64,000 bases of DNA from Heyndrickxia sp050281185. Its GTDB lineage: Bacteria > Bacillota > Bacilli > Bacillales > Bacillaceae_C. A model generated the notes under the pieces. That model had not been told where the DNA came from, made no database searches, and worked only from the letters and a program-made list of their open reading frames with translations. This document shows positions 50,430-60,600 of this stretch, piece after piece. Numbering within the stretch: position 1 is the first letter of the stretch; the number at the start of each line of letters is the position of its first letter. The position numbers were made by a program, and so were the translations under genes. The DNA is taken from the NCBI RefSeq assembly GCF_050281185.1, contig NZ_JBNNWS010000017.1, positions 62,001-126,000 on the forward strand, read 5' to 3'.

Positions 50430-52268
50430 TTGAAAAAAAGAGAAGATTTACGTAATATAGCAATAATTGCACACGTTGACCATGGGAAAACAACTCTTGT
50501 GGATCAGCTATTAAAGCAATCAGGTACTTTTCGTTCAAATGAGCAAGTAGCTGAGCGTGCAATGGATTCAAATGATATTGAACGTGAAAGAGGTATTACC
50601 ATCTTAGCGAAGAATACCGCTATTCAATATAAAGATATCAAAATTAATATTATGGATACACCAGGCCATGCGGATTTTGGTGGTGAAGTAGAGCGTATTA
50701 TGAAAATGGTGGACGGGGTTCTCCTCGTTGTGGATGCATATGAAGGTTGTATGCCGCAAACTCGATTTGTATTGAAAAAAGCACTTGAACAAAATTTAAC
50801 ACCAATTGTTGTCGTAAATAAAATTGATCGTGATTTTGCACGTCCAGAAGAAGTTGTAGATGAAGTCATTGAATTATTTATTGAATTAGATGCAAATGAA
50901 GATCAATTAGAGTTTCCTGTCATTTATGCTTCTGGTATTAATGGAACAGCAAGCTCAGACCCAAATAAGCAGGATGAAAATATGGAAGTATTATTTGAAA
51001 CGGTTATCGAACATATTCCTGCTCCAATCGATACAAAGGAAGACCCGCTGCAATTCCAAGTTGCATTATTAGATTATAATGATTATGTAGGTAGAATTGG
51101 AATTGGACGTGTATTTCGTGGTACTATGCATGTAGGACAGCAGGTTGCATTAATGAAATTGGATGGGACAGTAAAACAGTTTAGGGTTACCAAATTATTC
51201 GGTTTCTTTGGGTTAAAGCGTTTAGAAATTCAAGAGGCTTATGCTGGGGATCTTGTTGCAGTTTCAGGAATGGAAGATATAAATGTCGGTGAAACGGTGT
51301 GTCCTATTGAGCACCAAGAGCCGCTTCAACCATTACGAATTGACGAACCTACATTGCAAATGACTTTTATCGTGAATAATAGTCCATTTGCTGGCCGCGA
51401 AGGAAAGTATATAACAGCTAGAAAGATAGAAGAACGCCTTCGTGCACAATTACAAACAGATGTTAGCTTAAGAGTAGAAAACACTGATTCACCGGATGCT
51501 TGGATTGTTTCTGGACGTGGTGAGTTACACCTTTCGATTCTAATTGAAAATATGCGTCGTGAAGGATATGAGCTTCAAGTGTCGAAGCCGGAAGTTATTG
51601 TAAGAGAAATTGATGGTGTTAAATGTGAACCAATTGAAAGGGTACAGATAGATATTCCAGAAGAACATACTGGAGGCGTTATTGAATCCCTTGGATCACG
51701 TAAAGGTGAAATGCTGGATATGATTAACAATGGAAATGGCCAAGTTCGTTTGATCTTTAATGTACCAGCTCGAGGATTAATTGGGTATACTACTGATTTT
51801 ATGACATTAACACGCGGTTATGGAATATTAAATCATACATTTGATAGTTACCAACCAATGCAGCCTGGACGTGTTGGCGGCCGTCACCAAGGTGTCCTTG
51901 TTTCGATGGAAACAGGAAAAGCGACTACGTATGGAATTATGCAAGTAGAGGATAGAGGGACCATTTTTGTTGAACCAGGGACCGATATTTACGAAGGTAT
52001 GATTGTTGGTGAGAATACCCGCGAAAATGATCTTACTGTGAATATCACTAAAGTTAAGCATGCGACAAATGTTCGTTCAGCAACGAAGGATCAAACGAAT
52101 GTCATTAAAAAACCTCGTACAATGTCATTAGAGGAAGCTCTTGAATATTTAAATGAAGATGAATATTGTGAGATAACCCCTGAGTCTATTCGTTTAAGGA
52201 AAAAAATATTGAACAAAAATGAACGTGAAAAAGCTGCGAAGAAATTGAAATATGCAGAAACGAACTAA
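50430..52268 (+). CDS. typA: ribosome-associated translational GTPase TypA/BipA
   Basis: A 612-residue GTPase: G1 AHVDHGKTT, switch II DTPGHADFGG, NKID, then EF-G-like domains III and V and the BipA-specific C-terminal domain. It binds the 70S ribosome under stress or low temperature and helps subunit assembly. A TTG start lies after AGGAGG; the frame runs 21 codons further upstream through leader hairpin sequence. Length equals the B. subtilis protein (ylaG). Confidence 0.96.
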   Translation: MKKREDLRNIAIIAHVDHGKTTLVDQLLKQSGTFRSNEQVAERAMDSNDIERERGITILAKNTAIQYKDIKINIMDTPGHADFGGEVERIMKMVDGVLLVVDAYEGCMPQTRFVLKKALEQNLTPIVVVNKIDRDFARPEEVVDEVIELFIELDANEDQLEFPVIYASGINGTASSDPNKQDENMEVLFETVIEHIPAPIDTKEDPLQFQVALLDYNDYVGRIGIGRVFRGTMHVGQQVALMKLDGTVKQFRVTKLFGFFGLKRLEIQEAYAGDLVAVSGMEDINVGETVCPIEHQEPLQPLRIDEPTLQMTFIVNNSPFAGREGKYITARKIEERLRAQLQTDVSLRVENTDSPDAWIVSGRGELHLSILIENMRREGYELQVSKPEVIVREIDGVKCEPIERVQIDIPEEHTGGVIESLGSRKGEMLDMINNGNGQVRLIFNVPARGLIGYTTDFMTLTRGYGILNHTFDSYQPMQPGRVGGRHQGVLVSMETGKATTYGIMQVEDRGTIFVEPGTDIYEGMIVGENTRENDLTVNITKVKHATNVRSATKDQTNVIKKPRTMSLEEALEYLNEDEYCEITPESIRLRKKILNKNEREKAAKKLKYAETN

Positions 52269-52306
52269 AAGCTGTTTTTTAATAATCATTTAAAGGGGAG
52301 TTAAAA

Positions 52307-52633
52307 GTGCCAGAGGTAAATGTTCAGGAACACCTTTCTTTTTTCGCCGGATTGTATAGGGTTCATGAATACCCTAAATTAGGAATGTGGATGCTTTATT
52401 TAACCATTGTGGCTCTATGTATTCTCGTTTTTAAGTTGGGCTTTGCACAAAAGCTTCCTTTGCTGAAAACGGTAATCATTTATTTGTTTTTAGCATTTGG
52501 ATGTACAATTTTGACCTTTTTGGGAATTTTTCTTCCGATTACAGAAGGGTTAGTGGTAGCAGCCCTAATATTGATTGTTTATAAAATTCGTAGACACAAT
52601 TTCAAAAAACAAGAAGCTCAAAATGATGCATAA
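52307..52633 (+). CDS. ylaH: YlaH-like membrane protein
   Basis: A 108-residue protein with three membrane spans (about 26-44, 52-72 and 76-93) and a basic C-terminus. It matches YlaH by size and place after typA. The GTG start follows AAAGGGGAG. The function is unknown. It is likely co-transcribed with typA, as no terminator is seen between them. Confidence 0.85.
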   Translation: MPEVNVQEHLSFFAGLYRVHEYPKLGMWMLYLTIVALCILVFKLGFAQKLPLLKTVIIYLFLAFGCTILTFLGIFLPITEGLVVAALILIVYKIRRHNFKKQEAQNDA

Positions 52634-52670
52634 AACAACTCCATCAGGATATCCTGGTGGAGTTGTTTTT
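52632..52670. terminator. bidirectional terminator between ylaH and ylaI
   Basis: AAAACAACTCCATCAGG and CCTGGTGGAGTTGTTTT form a long stem (one G-U pair) around ATAT, with a T-run on each strand. Confidence 0.88.
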
Positions 52671-52682
52671 CTGTATATTGAT

Positions 52683-52868
52683 TTAATACTCTTCTTCGGT
52701 TTTAGCAACTTCTCTTGCCGCAAGTCTTGCATTAGCTTTTTTGGCAATACGGTCATGACAATCAACACACATATACGTATGGATTGGACGATTTCTTAAT
52801 CGTTTGGCCGTAATTGAATCATCGTCAATCATATCAAGCTTTTCGCAAATTATGCACTTTACCTTCAT
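52683..52868 (-). CDS. ylaI: small zinc-ribbon-like protein YlaI
   Basis: A 61-residue protein with two Cys pairs, CIIC near the start and CVDC about 28 residues later, and the conserved KRLRNRPIHTYMC block of YlaI. It probably binds zinc. I choose ATG 52868, with GGGGTG upstream; ATG 52883 lacks a ribosome site. The function is unknown. Confidence 0.85.
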   Translation of the reverse strand: MKVKCIICEKLDMIDDDSITAKRLRNRPIHTYMCVDCHDRIAKKANARLAAREVAKTEEEY

Positions 52869-52956
52869 TTCGTTACACCCCATGTTTCAATTACATTTTT
52901 TTTAGTATAACATGGAAGTGAAAGTGTGGGTATTTTCCTATTTTCTTATTCATTGT

Positions 52957-53556
52957 TCATTTATGGTAATTAGACTGCTTTTCTTGTTGCTTTTCTAACA
53001 GCTTATCATTCTTATCGTTTAAATTTTGATTTGGATTTTCGGTCCCAATTTGAGTATTATTTGGCTCTATAAGGTTTTTTGGTATTTCAGGCATCAATCT
53101 TCCCGCGATATCTGCAAGCTCATTTAATATCCCTTGCCCTGGTTTTCCAGCGCGGATATCCTGTCCAATTTCTCTTAGTCTAGCAGTAAAATCAGGATCA
53201 GCAACGACAATGGCATTTGCTCCGTATGGATCATGTTTTAGACTCTCAGCTACAGAATATTTAATTGAACCCACCTGGGAGAGGTCTAGTTTATCATCAA
53301 CATCGATGCCGACAATAGCATAATTGCCAAAAACAACAGCGGTCGCATCCTTCACTTTAGGCTCACTTGTAGCAAGCTTTACCAACCTCTTTGAAATTTC
53401 CTGCCCACTTTTTCGATCAACATTTCTAATGTTACTATCCTTTACAGTAATCGTCCTAGGAGTGTTATTGTTCAAGTTATTATTTTGTCCAATATTTTTG
53501 TTTGCACATGCAGCTAGTAATGCAGAAAGACAAAGAATTAATCCAATCTTTTTCAA
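52957..53556 (-). CDS. ylaJ: YhcN/YlaJ-family sporulation lipoprotein
   Basis: A 199-residue lipoprotein from TTG 53556, which has AGGAGGTG eight bases upstream. Signal LKKIGLILCLSALLAAC ends in a lipobox with Cys at about residue 17. An Asn-rich linker is followed by the YhcN/YlaJ domain (GNYAIVGIDVD, DPYGANAIVVADPDF). Members are linked to spores and germination in Bacillus. It is divergent from phoH. Confidence 0.88.
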   Translation of the reverse strand: MKKIGLILCLSALLAACANKNIGQNNNLNNNTPRTITVKDSNIRNVDRKSGQEISKRLVKLATSEPKVKDATAVVFGNYAIVGIDVDDKLDLSQVGSIKYSVAESLKHDPYGANAIVVADPDFTARLREIGQDIRAGKPGQGILNELADIAGRLMPEIPKNLIEPNNTQIGTENPNQNLNDKNDKLLEKQQEKQSNYHK

Positions 53557-53728
53557 ATTATTGCACCTCCTAAAAGGCGTTTGCGCTTTTCTATATTTAG
53601 TGTGCAATTTTCTTCTATCTTTATACATTTGTTCATATATTTTAGCAATGTCAGTCCACTTCAAATGAACCGGATAAAGAGCAAATTCATATTATACAAT
53701 AATTAAATAAGGAGCAGGAGGCATCAAT

Positions 53729-55057
53729 TTGAAGAAAATTTATGTATTAGATACAAATGTCTTGTTGCAGGATCCAAATGCCATATTTTCTTTTGAGGAC
53801 AATGAAATCGTAATTCCTGCAGTTGTACTAGAAGAAGTTGATTCGAAAAAGAGGTATATGGATGAAATTGGACGTAATGCAAGACAAGTATCCAAATTGA
53901 TAGACAGCTTTAGAAAAGCAGGAAAGCTCCATGAAAGGATTCCACTTAAAAATGGTGGAGTACTTCGAATAGAATTAAATCATCGATCATTTCAACAATT
54001 ACAAGATATATTTATCGAAAAAACAAATGATAATCGAATATTAGCCGTGGCCAAGAATCTTGCTCTGGAGGAGAGTGCAAAAGATAGCGGAAGACAAGTT
54101 ATTCTCGTTAGTAAAGATGCATTGGTTAGAGTTAAAGCGGATGCACTTGGACTAAATGCAGAGGATTTTTTAAATGATCGAGTCGTAGAGATTGATCACA
54201 TATATACAGGATTACTCGAAGTTTATATAAATATTGATTTATTAAAATTATTTTATGAGAAAGGTGAGGTTGATTTATCAGAATTTACTGATCACTCTTT
54301 TTATCCGAATCAGTTTCTTATTATGAAAGATGCACTAGGCAGCTCATCATCTGCAATTGGGATCGTTGATAAATCGGGAAAAGCGGTCAGAAAATTAGTA
54401 TATAATCAAGAATCAATTTGGGGGATTAAACCAAGAAATGTCGGGCAAACAATGGCAATGGAATTATTATTTCGTAACGATATAAGTCTTGTAACGATGA
54501 TAGGGAAAGCTGGTACTGGTAAAACACTCCTTGCTTTAGCATCCGGTCTAATGCAAACAGAAGACTTGCATACGTATAAGAAGCTTCTTGTCGCACGACC
54601 AATTGTGCCAGTTGGAAAGGATCTAGGATACTTGCCGGGTGAAAAACAAGAAAAGCTGCGCCCTTGGATGCAGCCTATTTACGATAACTTGGAATACTTA
54701 TTTAATACAAAAAAACCAGGTGAATTAGAAGCTATTTTAGCGGGTATGGGCTCAATCGAAGTAGAAGCTCTGACTTATATACGTGGAAGAAGTATACCAG
54801 ATCAATTCATTATAATCGATGAAGCGCAAAACTTAACAAAACACGAAGTGAAAACAATCTTAACTAGGGTTGGGGAAAGAAGCAAAATTGTATTGATGGG
54901 TGACCCCGAACAAATTGATCATCCTTATTTAGATGAATATAATAATGGCTTAACTTATGTATTAGAAAAATTTAAAGATCAAACAGTGGCAGGCCATATA
55001 AAATTACTAAAAGGTGAAAGATCGAGATTAGCCCAATTAGCTGCTGATCTCCTTTAA
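53729..55057 (+). CDS. phoH: PhoH-family PIN-ATPase
   Basis: A 442-residue protein with two domains. The N-terminal PIN nuclease-like domain has VLDTNVLLQDPNAI and further acidic residues (about 1-145). The C-terminal PhoH ATPase has Walker A GKAGTGKT near residue 258 and Walker B FIIIDEAQN. It combines RNA-cleavage and helicase-like activities in related proteins. The TTG start follows GGAGCAGGAGG. It corresponds to B. subtilis ylaK. Confidence 0.93.
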   Translation: MKKIYVLDTNVLLQDPNAIFSFEDNEIVIPAVVLEEVDSKKRYMDEIGRNARQVSKLIDSFRKAGKLHERIPLKNGGVLRIELNHRSFQQLQDIFIEKTNDNRILAVAKNLALEESAKDSGRQVILVSKDALVRVKADALGLNAEDFLNDRVVEIDHIYTGLLEVYINIDLLKLFYEKGEVDLSEFTDHSFYPNQFLIMKDALGSSSSAIGIVDKSGKAVRKLVYNQESIWGIKPRNVGQTMAMELLFRNDISLVTMIGKAGTGKTLLALASGLMQTEDLHTYKKLLVARPIVPVGKDLGYLPGEKQEKLRPWMQPIYDNLEYLFNTKKPGELEAILAGMGSIEVEALTYIRGRSIPDQFIIIDEAQNLTKHEVKTILTRVGERSKIVLMGDPEQIDHPYLDEYNNGLTYVLEKFKDQTVAGHIKLLKGERSRLAQLAADLL

Positions 55058-55080
55058 AATACAGTAGTTTTCTCACAAAG

Positions 55081-55119
55081 AAGCAACAGAAAGAATTAAA
55101 GATCCATTCTGTTGCTTTA
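55081..55119. terminator. terminator between phoH and ylaL
   Basis: The stem AAGCAACAGAA / TTCTGTTGCTT encloses a 15-nt loop; T-rich tracts flank it. Confidence 0.75.
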
Positions 55120-55137
55120 ATCTTTTATTAAGTAAAA

Positions 55138-55629
55138 TTATTCTACACTAAATCCTTTTACATGTTTAATAGGCTCATCCCTATTTGATCCATCCGCAAA
55201 CAAAATGTGAATTGGCCCGTCTTCTTTAAGCGCTTTTCCTTCTTTTGAAAATGCTAATATGAGATTAAAGCCAGTTTCAAGAGGGATTTTGACATCTCCC
55301 TTACTTGTTTCTATGACAAGTGTTTTAGCATTATCTTTCGGTTCAGCATTTTTTAAAAAGGGTTCAAATTTAATTCCAAATGTCCCAGTTAATAATTGTT
55401 GTTTTAAAAATTTTCGTTCGGATTTCAAGGTTGGAGGATTAATCGCACCTTCCTTAATTTCCCGATCGAAAAACTTTCCAACTTGTTTTGTATATTCTTC
55501 ATCTTCATCGATGTCTGGATGGTCTTGATCGAAATATGTAGTCAAATCTAGTTTTCTGTCATCAAAAATCCAAGTTCCAACATCTAATGTAATTGGATAT
55601 TTTACTTCACCACTTATAGGAATAATCAT
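55138..55629 (-). CDS. ylaL: YlaL family protein
   Basis: A 163-residue cytoplasmic acidic protein: MIIPISGEVKYPITLD start, then PTLKSERKFLKQQLLTGTFGI and TGFNLILAFSKEG blocks. It matches YlaL by place after phoH and approximate length; no function is assigned. AAGGAGG precedes the ATG. Confidence 0.8.
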   Translation of the reverse strand: MIIPISGEVKYPITLDVGTWIFDDRKLDLTTYFDQDHPDIDEDEEYTKQVGKFFDREIKEGAINPPTLKSERKFLKQQLLTGTFGIKFEPFLKNAEPKDNAKTLVIETSKGDVKIPLETGFNLILAFSKEGKALKEDGPIHILFADGSNRDEPIKHVKGFSVE

Positions 55630-55792
55630 TTTACTTTTCCTCCTTACATATAGAAAATTATACCCTTAAAATTTTAACTTGTCACATGATCAAGATTTTG
55701 TATTCTCTTAAAAAATAAATGCCCTTAATCCTTGCATTTTCCTTATTTTCAGAGTAAAATTTTTAGATAAGATTGTCTATTTGAATTTATCC

Positions 55793-55868
55793 AGTGCAAG
55801 TAGCCGGCCTCTCGTGGCAAAAACCAGTTACATTTGACCCAGGGCTGACGAGGACGCTTGCGCTTTTA
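55793..55868. repeat. hairpin-ended repeat, family D copy 3
   Basis: AGTGCAAGTAGCCGG at the left and GAGGACGCTTGCGCTTTT at the right enclose GGCAAAAACCAG and TTTGACCCAGG. The left end resembles that of the element at 1889 (GCGCAAGCAGCCG), so families A and D may be related. Confidence 0.45.
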
Positions 55869-55889
55869 TAAGTAAACGGGGGGATCTAA

Positions 55890-56171
55890 GTGGCGTCTGA
55901 AATTAAAATGGATCACCGGGAAAAAGCCTATACTCTTTTAAGGGTAGACGCAGATAAAATTTTGCGCTTAATTAAAGTCCAAATGGACAATTTAACGATG
56001 CCCCAATGTCCATTATATGAGGAAGTATTGGATACACAAATGTTTGGCCTATCCCGTGAAATAGATTTTGCTGTCAGACTAGGTTTAGTGGATGAAAAGG
56101 ACGGTAAGGAGCTTCTGGATTCTTTAGAAAGAGAACTTACAGCTTTACATGATGCATCCACAAAAAAATAA
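55890..56171 (+). CDS. ylaN: YlaN (UPF0358), Fur-interacting protein
   Basis: A 93-residue all-helical protein with the YlaN pattern: HREKAYTLLRVDADKI, MPQCPLYEEVLDTQMFGLSREIDFAVRLGL. The family is needed under iron limitation; recent work in Bacillus and Staphylococcus describes binding to iron-bound Fur (from memory). The GTG start follows GGGGGGATC. It stands between ylaL and ftsW as expected. Confidence 0.9.
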   Translation: MASEIKMDHREKAYTLLRVDADKILRLIKVQMDNLTMPQCPLYEEVLDTQMFGLSREIDFAVRLGLVDEKDGKELLDSLERELTALHDASTKK

Positions 56172-56183
56172 AAAGGTCATTCT

Positions 56184-56224
56184 AAAAAACTCAAACAGTT
56201 CACTGAAATTGTTTGAGTTTTTTT
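56184..56224 (+). terminator. terminator after ylaN
   Basis: A 14-bp stem AAAAAACTCAAACA / TGTTTGAGTTTTTT with a 12-nt loop. Confidence 0.85.
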
Positions 56225-56363
56225 GTAGAATAAGAAAAAGAGGAGTTTGAAGGCTTCTTACTCATTAAGGAAATAAATGGTTCAATTAAAGGTTACTAAA
56301 AAAGAAGGAAATAAAAAAATATTGAAGAATATCTTTTATAGACTAAAGGATTGGAAGGTTAAT

Positions 56364-57575
56364 ATGTTAAAAAAAATCTTAAAGTCTTTTGACTACTCCA
56401 TTATCATCGTGTACATACTTCTATGTGTATTTGGTTTAGTAATGATTTATAGTGCAAGTATGGTGGTAGCTGTACAGAAATACCATCAAAGCAGTGATTT
56501 TTTCTATATTAAGCAGGTAAAAAATCTTATCGTTGCATTTATTACTTTTACTATAACGGCGTTTTTTCCTTATAAAGCATATAAAAGTAATAAATTTCTC
56601 GGGATTATCATGCTTGTTTCAGTTCTTAGTCTTATCGGCATCCGTTTGTTTGGTCATAACACGAATAATGCACAAAGCTGGTTTAAAATTGGAACAACTA
56701 TGATTCAGCCTTCAGAATTTGTAAAGCTAAGTGTCATTATTTACTTATCTGCTGTGTATGCAAAAAAACAATCTTATATCGATCAGTTGAATAGAGGAGT
56801 TATCCCACCACTATTATTTTTAATCTTTGTCTGTTTTTTGATAGCGATTGAACCGGATTGGGGTACATCATTAATTAACTTTTTAATTGGACTAACAATA
56901 TTGTTGTGTTCAGGTATGAGATTTAAAACGATGTCGAAGCTTATCGGTTTGGGACTAATCATTGCACTTCTCCTTTCACCGGTGTTAATTTTTAAAAAGG
57001 ATGACATTTTTACAAAAGGAAAGGTATCTCGTATCACTGCCTATCTTGATCCTTTTGGAACAAAGGGGGATGAAGGATTTCAACTATATAATTCCTACTT
57101 AGCTCTCGGTTCAGGCGGTGTAAAAGGCTTAGGTCTTGGACAAAGTGTTCAAAAACTAGGATATCTTCCAGAGCCCCATACCGACTTTATTATGGCAATT
57201 ATTGCTGAAGAGCTTGGCATTTTTGGCGTAGCGTTTGTTATTTTAGGTTTATCATACCTCGTTTTAAGAGGAATCTATATAGCTGTAAGATGTCGTGATC
57301 CTTTTGGAAGTTTATTATCAATAGGAATTGCGAGTATGATAGGGATCCAAGCCTTTATAAATTTAGGAGGGGTATCCGGATTAATACCGATTACAGGAGT
57401 ACCACTGCCTTTAATTAGCTATGGGGGATCTTCACTTTTACTTTTATCAGCTTCAATTGGAATTTTAGTTAATGTATCAATGTTTATGAAATACGAAGAA
57501 AAATATAAGAAAAAGCAAGAAAGCAAAACGATTGAAAAATCAAAATATAATACTCGTGGATTGAAGGTACATTAA
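56364..57575 (+). CDS. ftsW: cell-division lipid II polymerase FtsW
   Basis: A 403-residue SEDS protein with ten membrane spans. The catalytic acidic residue region reads FGTKGDEGFQLYNSYLALGSGG, and PEPHTDFIMAIIAEELG and GVPLPLISYGGSS are family signatures. It polymerises septal glycan with a class B PBP. ATG 56364 (AAGG upstream) gives the usual length; ATG 56277, with AAGGA, would add 29 residues. It is followed closely by pycA. Confidence 0.95.
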   Translation: MLKKILKSFDYSIIIVYILLCVFGLVMIYSASMVVAVQKYHQSSDFFYIKQVKNLIVAFITFTITAFFPYKAYKSNKFLGIIMLVSVLSLIGIRLFGHNTNNAQSWFKIGTTMIQPSEFVKLSVIIYLSAVYAKKQSYIDQLNRGVIPPLLFLIFVCFLIAIEPDWGTSLINFLIGLTILLCSGMRFKTMSKLIGLGLIIALLLSPVLIFKKDDIFTKGKVSRITAYLDPFGTKGDEGFQLYNSYLALGSGGVKGLGLGQSVQKLGYLPEPHTDFIMAIIAEELGIFGVAFVILGLSYLVLRGIYIAVRCRDPFGSLLSIGIASMIGIQAFINLGGVSGLIPITGVPLPLISYGGSSLLLLSASIGILVNVSMFMKYEEKYKKKQESKTIEKSKYNTRGLKVH

Positions 57576-57614
57576 ATAACCAACAAGTGATTATACAAAA
57601 GGGAGAGATTGTAT

Positions 57615-60600
57615 ATGAAAAAAATTGAAAAAGTATTAGTGGCTAATAGAGGGGAAATAGCAATTCGTGTTTTTCGCGCGTGTACCGAGCTTAATATACG
57701 TACCGTTGCCATTTATTCAAAAGAAGATTCTGGGGCCTATCATCGTTACAAAGCAGATGAAGCATATTTGGTGGGCGAAGGAAAAAAACCAATTGACGCA
57801 TACTTAGATATTGAAGGCATTATTGATATCGCGAAAAATGCAAATGTAGATGCCATTCATCCTGGCTATGGCTTCTTATCTGAAAACATACAATTTGCTA
57901 AAAGGTGTGTGGAGGAAGGGATTACATTTATAGGGCCAAAACCAATACATTTGGATATGTTTGGGGATAAGGTGAAGGCGAAGGAACAAGCAAATCTTGT
58001 AAATATTCCAGTTATTCCTGGAAGTAATGGCCCGGTCACAAGTCTTGAAGAGGTCGAGGAGTTTGGTAATCACCACGGATTCCCAATAATTATTAAAGCC
58101 TCTCTAGGTGGCGGTGGACGCGGAATGAGAATTGTAAATAATATAAAGGAAGTGACAGAAGCCTATAATCGGGCAAAATCTGAAGCGAAGGCAGCATTCG
58201 GAAACGATGAGGTTTACGTCGAAAAGTTCATTAAAAATCCAAAGCACATTGAGGTTCAAATTTTAGGAGATGATGAGGGGAATATCATACACTTATTTGA
58301 ACGTGATTGTTCTGTTCAACGACGTCATCAAAAAGTAGTAGAGGTTGCTCCTTGTGTATCACTTTCCATAGAATTGCGTGAAAAGATCTGTCAGGCTGCC
58401 GTCGATTTAATGAAAAATGTTAACTATGTTAATGCAGGGACAGTAGAATTCCTTGTAGCAGAAAACCAATTCTACTTTATTGAGGTCAATCCGCGTGTAC
58501 AAGTAGAGCATACCATTACCGAAATGATTACCGGTATTGATATTGTTCAATCACAAATAATGATTGCTGAAGGGCATTCTCTTCGCAGTGATAAACTAGG
58601 TATTCCTAAGCAAGAGGAATTGAAGATTAACGGATTTGCTATTCAATCTAGGGTAACAACTGAGGATCCATTAAATCATTTTATGCCGGATACAGGAAAA
58701 ATAATGGCATATAGAACAGGTGGAGGCTTTGGTGTACGTTTAGATGCGGGAAATGGTTTTCAAGGTGCTGAGATTACACCATATTATGATTCCTTATTAG
58801 TAAAGCTTTCTACTTGGGCTATGACATTTGAACAGGCAGCATCAAAAATGGTGAGAAATCTTAAAGAATTTCGTATTAGAGGTATCAAAACCAATATTCC
58901 ATTTTTAATCAATGTAGTAAAACACACTCAATTTATTACTGGTGAATACGATACTTCGTTTATTGATACGACACCAGAATTGTTTGTATTTCCGCCGAGT
59001 CGGGACCGTGGAACGAAAATGTTATCCTATATCGGTAACGTAACCATCAATGGATTTCCAGGTATTGAAAGGAAAGAGAAGTCTTTGTTTGCTAAAAGCA
59101 GGGTTCCTAAAATTAACTACTCAGAGCAAACAGCACCAGGATCCAAACAAATTCTTGAGAATGAAGGAACTGCAGGTCTTGTTAATTGGATTAAGTCTCA
59201 AGAAGAGGTTTTATTAACTGACACTACATTTCGAGATGCACATCAGTCGTTACTTGCAACAAGAGTACGTACACATGATATTCAAAAAATTGCTGAACCT
59301 ACATCAAGGCTGATATCCGAATTATTTTCGCTAGAAATGTGGGGAGGTGCCACATTTGATGTTGCATACAGGTTTTTAAAAGAAGATCCATGGGAACGAT
59401 TAAGAGTATTAAGAGAAAAAATTCCAAATGTCCTTTTTCAAATGCTGTTTAGAGGATCGAATGCAGTAGGTTATAAAAATTATCCAGATAATATTATTCG
59501 TGAATTTGTTCAGCAATCAGCATCAGCTGGAATTGATGTATTTAGAATTTTTGATAGTCTGAATTGGATTAAAGGAATGGAAGTAGCCATTGATGCGGTA
59601 CGAGAAACAGGAAGAATTGCAGAAGCTGCTATTTGTTACACAGGTGATATTAATGATCCGCAAAGGATAAAATATGATATTCAGTATTATAAAGAACTTG
59701 CAAAGGAATTAGAGAACCAAGGTGCTCATATTTTAGCAATTAAAGATATGGCAGGACTTTTAAAACCTCAAGCAGCATATCGTTTAATTTCAGAATTAAA
59801 AGAATCAATTAATATACCGATTCATCTTCATACACATGATACAAGTGGAAATAGTCTTTATACATATGCAAAGGCGATTGAAGCAGGGGTAGACATTGTA
59901 GATGTGGCTTTAAATTCCATGGCAGGATTAACTTCACAGCCTAGTTTAAACGGATTATATTATGCTTTAGAAGGTACAGAAAGAAGACCGAAAATAAATA
60001 TTGGAGCAGCGGAAACACTTTCAAATTATTGGGAAGATGTTCGAAAGTATTATAATGGTTTTGAGAGTGGGATGAATTCCCCGCATACTGAAGTATACCG
60101 TCATGAAATGCCTGGTGGTCAATATAGCAACCTGCAACAGCAAGCAAAAGCAGTAGGATTAGGAGATCGATGGGATGAAGTAAAAGAAATGTATCAGAAA
60201 GTTAATCATATGTTCGGTGATATAGTAAAAGTAACACCATCATCAAAGGTCGTCGGAGATATGGCATTATTTATGGTTCAAAATGAACTTACAGAGGAAG
60301 ATGTGCTTACTCGCGGATCAAAAATTGATTTTCCTGATTCTGTTGTCGAGTTATTCCAAGGTTATTTAGGACAACCAGTTGGTGGATTTCCGAAAGATCT
60401 TCAAAAAATCATTTTAAAGGATAGAGAACCAATAACAGTTCGTCCTGGTGAGTTGATGGACGATGTCGATTTATCTCGATTAAAAGAAACACTTTCTGAG
60501 GAAATAGGGAGAATGGCAACCGACTTAGACGCGATTTCGTATGCATTGTACCCAAAAGTTTTCTTGGATTATGTCAAAACTACTCAGCAATTTGGAGATG